Assembly: GCA_036940085.1 (NCBI GenBank)
Contig: JALLBK010001036.1
Span: forward strand, 1-11,265
Source: Discostella pseudostelligera
Lineage: Eukaryota; Bacillariophyta; Thalassiosirophyceae; Thalassiosirales; Thalassiosiraceae
Length of the DNA: 11,265 nucleotides
Reading direction: 5' to 3'
In this document: positions 7,092 to 11,265 of the stretch, in pieces
Numbering within the stretch: the stretch's first letter is position 1
Layout: every line of letters begins with the position of its first letter
Notes under the pieces: model-generated
Seen by the model: only the letters and a program-made list of their open reading frames with translations
Databases searched by the model: none
Told to the model about the DNA's origin: nothing
Program-made: the position numbers and the translations under genes

Positions 7092-8672
7092 ATGAGAGAT
7101 GAACAATGGCACGACAGCGCGCCAAGGAACGAGAACTTCCTTAAGAAGCTTGGCTTCTCAGACGCAGCTGCGGCCATACTGGTAGACCACCAGGGCCTGG
7201 ACAATCAATACAAGCTCCTTGAATATGACGACGAGCTTATTGAAGGGAGGTGCAAGGCTGTCTGGAAGCCTAGCAGTGGACAAGACAGGCATCAAATCCC
7301 CAATATCATAGTGCATCACCTCCAGCTCGTGGTGTATTTTGCCAAACATAGGGAGAGGACCCAACGCCCGCTAAATGTCCGAGTGACTGGGCTTAACAAT
7401 ATTCTGGCCCTTAGGGACCAGAGGCTCATGGAGAAGAATTGAACAAAGCAGAAACCAGAGCATAAGTCAGATGCTGCGGTGTTAGATGCTCAACGGGCCG
7501 CCATGGCTTTTGACCAGGCGCTGACCATCCTATGATGCCTGTGGGTAGTGATGGGCATCCCACTTTTGTACGTGGTTTGCCATAAGCTCTTTCCCTATGA
7601 GGACAATGATAAGGGCAACATCCCATGTGGACTTGCTAATAGTTAATACCAGACAATTGACGAGGAGATGGAGGCTCGTGCCCTGATCCTGGAGTTTGAC
7701 TTCGAGGAAGACAACTTTAACCCACTGGGCTTAGACGAATATGAGAAGACGGGACCATTCTACCCAGCCTACTTGGCCGACACCAAGAAGGTTTGGTCGA
7801 TCCTGCATGCCTTGTGGGGCAACTCGAGTGTATGGACGCATGTGAAATCCTTCGACAAGGCTCAGAATTGACATCAGGTGTACCGCAACCTCATGAGACA
7901 CTTCTTTAGGGGGAACAAGGTATCAACCATGATGACGGGAATTCATATGACTCTTCGCGGTCTCACCTACTCAGGGGACACCAAGCACTTCACCTTCCAC
8001 AAATATGTGATGAACCGTGTCAATCAGCATAACCTTGCCAATAGACTTACCGACTATGGTAATGCTAAGCTTGACGAGCACATCAAGATTGACTACTTCA
8101 TGAAGGGAATTAAGTCATCCAAGTTTGATGCCACGAAGAACAGTGTTACCGCTAATTGCAACAACTTCACGGACTTTGACGCCGTTAAGAACCTCTTCGT
8201 GGAATTTTAACGCCTCCAGCATGCCAGTAGGCCCACAGCAACATCTTGCACTGTAGCCTCCATTGGGCGTGGTGGCAGATGCAGTGGTGCCGGATGCAGA
8301 GGAGGAGGACGTGGATCAGGATCTGGATGCGGGGGAAAGAATGCACCATTTGAGGAGCTTAAGAAGATGATCCCTACTCAGGCCGAAGTTGATAAGTGTA
8401 CTCACATTGTCAACAAGAAGTATCTGGACGACATCTACTGCAATTTCTCTGACGCTGAAAAGCAGAAGCTATGGCAACTACACCATCCCGGGCAGACCCC
8501 TGGGACAGATGCTTCTTTGACGCCTAACAAGCACAAGGTCACTGCTTTGCATAGTAAGATGGACGATGACGATGACAATGAATCCCTGTTTGGTGATGAT
8601 GCCAATGCCGATGAAGCAAAGAAAGGCAGCAACCGGGACAATTCTGCGTTGAAGCGTAAGAAATTGGACAAA
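7092..8672 (+). pseudogene. Element 2 Gag (full length, stop-interrupted)
   Basis: Gag would form the virus-like particle shell. Frame 0 opens with ATG at 7092 (MRDEQWHDSAPRN), 36 bp after the LTR, and has no frameshift to 8672. The stops are TGA 7440, TGA 7533, TAA 7644, TGA 7869, TAA 8208 and TGA 8673. The best preserved part is 7668-8210: LGLDEYEKTGPFYPAYLADT, WSILHALWGNSSVWTHVKSF, LTYSGDTKHFTFHKY and NFTDFDAVKNLFVEF. A Gly/Arg-rich stretch follows (8265-8340, RGGGRGSGSGCGGK), which may bind RNA. Then come an acidic DDDDDNESLF tract and a basic KKGSNRDNSALKRKK tail. No CCHC zinc knuckle is visible, so the Gly/Arg region may take over RNA binding. Element 1 keeps only the last part of this protein. 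Confidence 0.82.
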
Positions 8673-8687
8673 TGACGACACATCGAG

Positions 8688-9602
8688 ATGGACCCGGGGA
8701 GGGCCCAGACAACTAGGGCAATAAACACAATACGGATGATAAGACTGATGACTAGGAAGCTTACTAATGTAACTTCTAATGACTATAATGTACAGGGTGA
8801 AATGACTTTAGAGCTAGACTCTTATGCTGATACCTGCGTACTAGGATGCGATGCTTTGATTATTTCCAATTACGACCGACCTGTGGAGGTTGAGGGTGAC
8901 AATCGTGCACTTGGGACAAAGCGATATGACACCATGAGCAGTGCATTGGCTTACGATCATCCACAAACCGGAGAGGTTCTGTTGCTGGTGCTGCACCAGG
9001 CAATCCACATACCCCACCTCGACCATCACCTGCTTTGCCCAATGCAATGCTGTGTGAATGACATGACTGTTGGCGAGACCCCAAAATTCATGGTAGCCAA
9101 CCCCACTGATGAAATGCATGCTTTGACGATACCAGATGATGACAACCCAACACTGGCGGTCCACCTCCCATTGGCCTTACGAGGTGTGACCTCGCTGCTT
9201 AACGTGCAGAAACCAACACTAGCTGAGTGGAACTCAGATGACATTTCCCGATATCATTTGACTTCAGAAACCCAGATGTGGGACCCAACAACAATATTAT
9301 ATGAAGAACAGGAGGCTGCCATGGTAGACCATTATGGCTACATTGTTCATGCCAGTAACGCACCCGCGAGGGGACGGCTGGTAATCAATGAGCTCAACTC
9401 CTTGATGACTGACACAGCTGACATTACCGACGGCGACAACTTCCATGTTGTTCTCCAATCTTGGGTCCAAGTATCCAGCATTGGGACATCAGAGATGGGA
9501 CATTTCAAGACAAAACAGACAAAACCGATCGACCATCAGACACTCGCATCACGGTGGATGATTTCACCGGAGAAAGCATTACAGATGATCAATGTGATTG
9601 TG
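8688..9602 (+). pseudogene. Element 2 protease and pre-integrase region
   Basis: This is the longest open stretch of element 2 and continues Gag frame 0 after the TGA at 8673. The protease motif is DSYADT (8817-8834) where element 1 has DSHADT, so CAT has become TAT. A second C-to-T change gives GCDAL in place of GRDAL. Conserved blocks follow: YDRPVEVEG, YDTMSSALAYDHPQTGEV, HQAIHIPHLDHHLLCPMQCC and ETPKFMVANPTDE. It has the 11 nt missing from element 1 (about 9164-9174), so protease and pre-integrase remain fused in frame (LPLALRGVTSLLNVQ, SETQMWDPTTIL, ISPEKALQMINVIV). It ends at a TAA (9603-9605) where element 1 has CAG. The His-to-Tyr change sits inside the active-site motif and may already have harmed the protease. 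Confidence 0.85.
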
Positions 9603-9605
9603 TAA

Positions 9606-10231
9606 TGCGGTGTACGGACATGCTTGAACCCCACACTCACCACACGATATCCTACCAATGATAGACAACTGCGGTACCGACGCCTACCACACACCTTATT
9701 CAGTGACCTGATGTTTGCAGGGACAGCATTGAGGCATGGTAACAAGTGCATGCAAATATTTGCTGCGACCAACCGATGGACGCGGGCATATCCAATGAAA
9801 AGAAAAGGGGAAGCTCACGAGGCCTTATCATTACTCTTTCACCATGACGGAGTGCCACCGATGATGGTATTAGACTGCTCCAAGGAGCAGATGCAGTCAG
9901 ACTTTAGATGAAAAATAAGGGAGGCTGATTGCCACCTGAGACAGACAGAACCATATTCACCATGGATGCAGGGTGCAGAGGGCACTATCCGTGAGCTGAA
10001 GAGGGGCGTATCCAGGAAAATGATTAATACTGGTGCACCAAAGGTATTGTGGGACCATTGCCTGAGCTTGAAGCTCATATCCGATCTCACACTGTGAACA
10101 GAATATACGAGACTGGGGGTCAAGTCCCAGAGACAATAATGAGGTGAGGTACTGCAGATATCAGCCACATTGGCAAATATGGCTGGTTTGACTGGGTAAT
10201 GTTCAGAGACAACCTACCTGCCATCCCTGAT
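9606..10231 (+). pseudogene. Element 2 integrase (broken)
   Basis: Frame 0 continues past the TAA at 9603 with GVRTCLNPTLTTRYPTNDRQ. The core then holds the first Asp in LFSDLMFAG (9705-9707), the second in VLDCSKEQ (9873-9875) and Glu in QGAEGTIRELKRG (9978-9980), spaced 56 and 35 codons as in element 1. A TGA at 9909-9911 is shared with element 1 (2921-2923). After WDHC (10059-10061) the reading moves to frame 2, exactly where element 1 shifts. Beyond it are ELEAHIRSHT, GGQVPETIM, a TGA at 10145 (GGA in element 1), and GTADISHIGKYGWFDWVMFRD followed by NLPAIPDDKM. Integrase would insert the cDNA, but this copy is inactive. Confidence 0.85.
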
Positions 10232-10640
10232 GACAAAATGATTTTAGGACGCTACCTTGGACCTGCAACCGACATCGGTAATGCAATGACAGCTAAGATA
10301 CTCAAGGCCAATGGCCAATTTGTCTGTCGGAGTATGCTACGACACCTGATGCAGGAGGAGAAGCACTTCCTGAAGAAGAGAGACCGAATCATCTCATTGG
10401 TGATGAGACAAAATACTCAGTACCTCAAACAGACGCATTAGTTTGGGATCGAAATCCCTAAGATGGTAGCCAAGGCGCTGGCACTAGACAAGAAGAATGG
10501 TAATACGCTTTGGGCAGACGCCATTGCAAAGGAGTTAAAGAATGTACGTGTGGCATTCAAGATCCTACCAGATGGGCAGCCAGCACCTGTTGGACACCAA
10601 AAGATACCTTGTCACATGGTTTTTGATGTGAAGATGGAAG
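10232..10640 (+). pseudogene. Element 2 integrase-RT linker remnant and RT N-terminus
   Basis: Frame 2 reads MILGRYLGPATDIGNAMTAK to LRHLMQEE and then jumps at 10360/10361 to KHFLKKRDRIISL. Against element 1 this removes 683 bp (its 3433-4115), including the acidic linker and the chromodomain-like block. At most one base is shared at the ends, so it looks like end-joining rather than recombination between repeats. The frame is kept across the junction. A TAG at 10439-10441 replaces an AAA codon of element 1. Then FGIEIPKMVAKALALDKKNG and WADAIAKELKNVRVAFKILP follow. Near 10640, 5 nt are missing within the sequence that is duplicated in element 1, which shifts the frame and produces TAA at 10646. 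Confidence 0.85.
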
Positions 10641-11265
10641 AGACGTAAGGCTAGGTTCGTCGCCGGTGGGCACAAGACGGACGCCCCGGCAACGATCACC
10701 TACGCCAGCATAGTATCACGCAAGATGGTACGCATCACACTCACCTTGGCCACCCTCAATGACCTTTAGGTTAAGGCTGGTGACAAACTCAATGCCTATA
10801 TCATGGCGCCAATCACTGAGAATGTATGGACGATACTAGGCCCAGAGTTCGGTGAGGTTGCTGGGAAGACGGCTGTGATTGTACGGGCTCTCTACGGACT
10901 CAAGAGTGCTGGTGCTGCATTCCGTGCACATCTCGCATCTTGCATGAGGGAACTCGGATACACTTCATGTAAGGCAGACCCAGACCTATGGTTAAAATCT
11001 GAGACACGACCAGACGACAGTGTACGGTATTATTCCTACATCTTATGCTATGTGGATGACATATTATGTATACATCATGACGCGATGAAAGTGATGAATA
11101 GAATCAACAAATACCTACCACTCAAACCGGAGTCAGTTGGTGACCCAGATATGTACCTTGGGGCCAAACTTCGACAGACTCAGCTACCAAATGGCATGCG
11201 GGCATGGGCCCTCAGCCCATCTAAATACGTTAATCAGGCAGTGAAGAACTGTGAGACACACTTGA
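10641..11265 (+). pseudogene. Element 2 reverse transcriptase core (runs off the window)
   Basis: From 10641 the protein is in frame 0: RKARFVAGGHKTDAPATITY, ASIVSRKMVRITLTLATLND, a TAG at 10767-10769 (GAG in element 1), VKAGDKLNAYIMAPITENVW, VRALYGLKSAGAAFRAHLAS, KADPDLWLK and the intact active site CYVDDILCIHHD (YVDD at 11049-11060). It continues with INKYLPLKPESVGDPDMYLG and ends inside LSPSKYVNQAVKNCETHL at the window edge. It keeps the 34 nt missing from element 1 and the CGA (11172-11174) that is TGA in element 1. After the TAG it stays open to the end, about 165 codons, making this the best preserved reverse transcriptase segment here. Confidence 0.9.

Larger units (their letters stand above)
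6722..11265 (+). mobile_element. Element 2: degenerate copia-type LTR retrotransposon, cut by window end
   Basis: This is a second, more complete copy in the same orientation: 5' LTR, leader, full-length Gag, protease, integrase and reverse transcriptase. The right end, with the rest of the reverse transcriptase, RNase H and 3' LTR, is beyond the window. Frame 0 runs from 7092 to about 10061 with only point stops, then frame 2 to about 10640, then frame 0 again. Compared with element 1 it has a 683-bp deletion in the linker but no MITE, no hairpin insert and an intact YVDD. It still has at least ten in-frame stops, so it is dead, though less rearranged. Confidence 0.9.

Noticed and set aside
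8435..8728. Minus-strand frames rich in Ser and Leu opposite the Gag tail (8435-8728, likewise 1323-1652)
   Set aside because: They are mirror images of the Asp-rich repeat on the plus strand.
1..11265. tRNA or rRNA genes, CRISPR arrays, bacterial operons
   Set aside because: No cloverleaf-like or rRNA-like sequence, regularly spaced repeats or ribosome-binding-site pattern was seen on reading. A tRNAscan run would be the decisive check for tRNAs.

Overview
The window reads as nuclear DNA of a eukaryote, most likely a diatom or another stramenopile. It holds no intact gene. Almost all of it is two degenerate Ty1/copia-type LTR retrotransposons of the kind common in diatom genomes (CoDi-like). 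The evidence is the copia domain order (Gag, protease, integrase, reverse transcriptase, RNase H), an aspartic protease motif DSHADT in place of DSGA/DTGA, an integrase with the motif SPW, and the long linker between integrase and reverse transcriptase. The taxonomic call rests on remembered family features, not on a search.

Layout. Positions 1 to about 1500 hold a broken, non-copia coding region whose middle is very rich in cysteine (pairs and clusters such as CPCCLHC and CPWNCELCNCNC). Its family is not recognised with certainty. At about 1500 it is joined abruptly to element 1, which lacks its 5' LTR and most of Gag. Element 1 continues to 6182 as protease, integrase, linker, reverse transcriptase and RNase H, followed by a purine tract (6221-6227) and the 3' LTR (6228-6539). 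A 182-bp spacer follows (6540-6721). Element 2 then starts in the same orientation with a 5' LTR (6722-7055), Gag (7092-8672), protease and pre-integrase, integrase, a linker shortened by a 683-bp deletion, and a reverse transcriptase that is still open at the window's end.

Both elements are dead. Element 1 has at least five frameshifts, many in-frame stops, a YVDD-to-YVDN change in the reverse transcriptase active site, a 34-nt deletion, a 24-bp tandem duplication and two insertions. The clearer insertion is a 277-bp MITE-like element with perfect 15-bp terminal inverted repeats and a perfect 8-bp target duplication (ATGCATAC), fitting a non-autonomous hAT-type transposon. The other is a 64-bp insert carrying a perfect 17-bp hairpin. 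Many stops are TGA or TAA where the sister element, or the expected family residue, has CGA or CAA. The two copies also share one integrase frameshift and one TGA stop, so they probably derive from an already defective ancestor or from a DNA-level duplication.

I see no tRNA, rRNA, CRISPR array or bacterial-type operon, and no convincing gene on the minus strand. The points most worth following up are the MITE, the chimeric 5' end of element 1, a chromodomain-like motif in the linker, and the shared integrase lesion.
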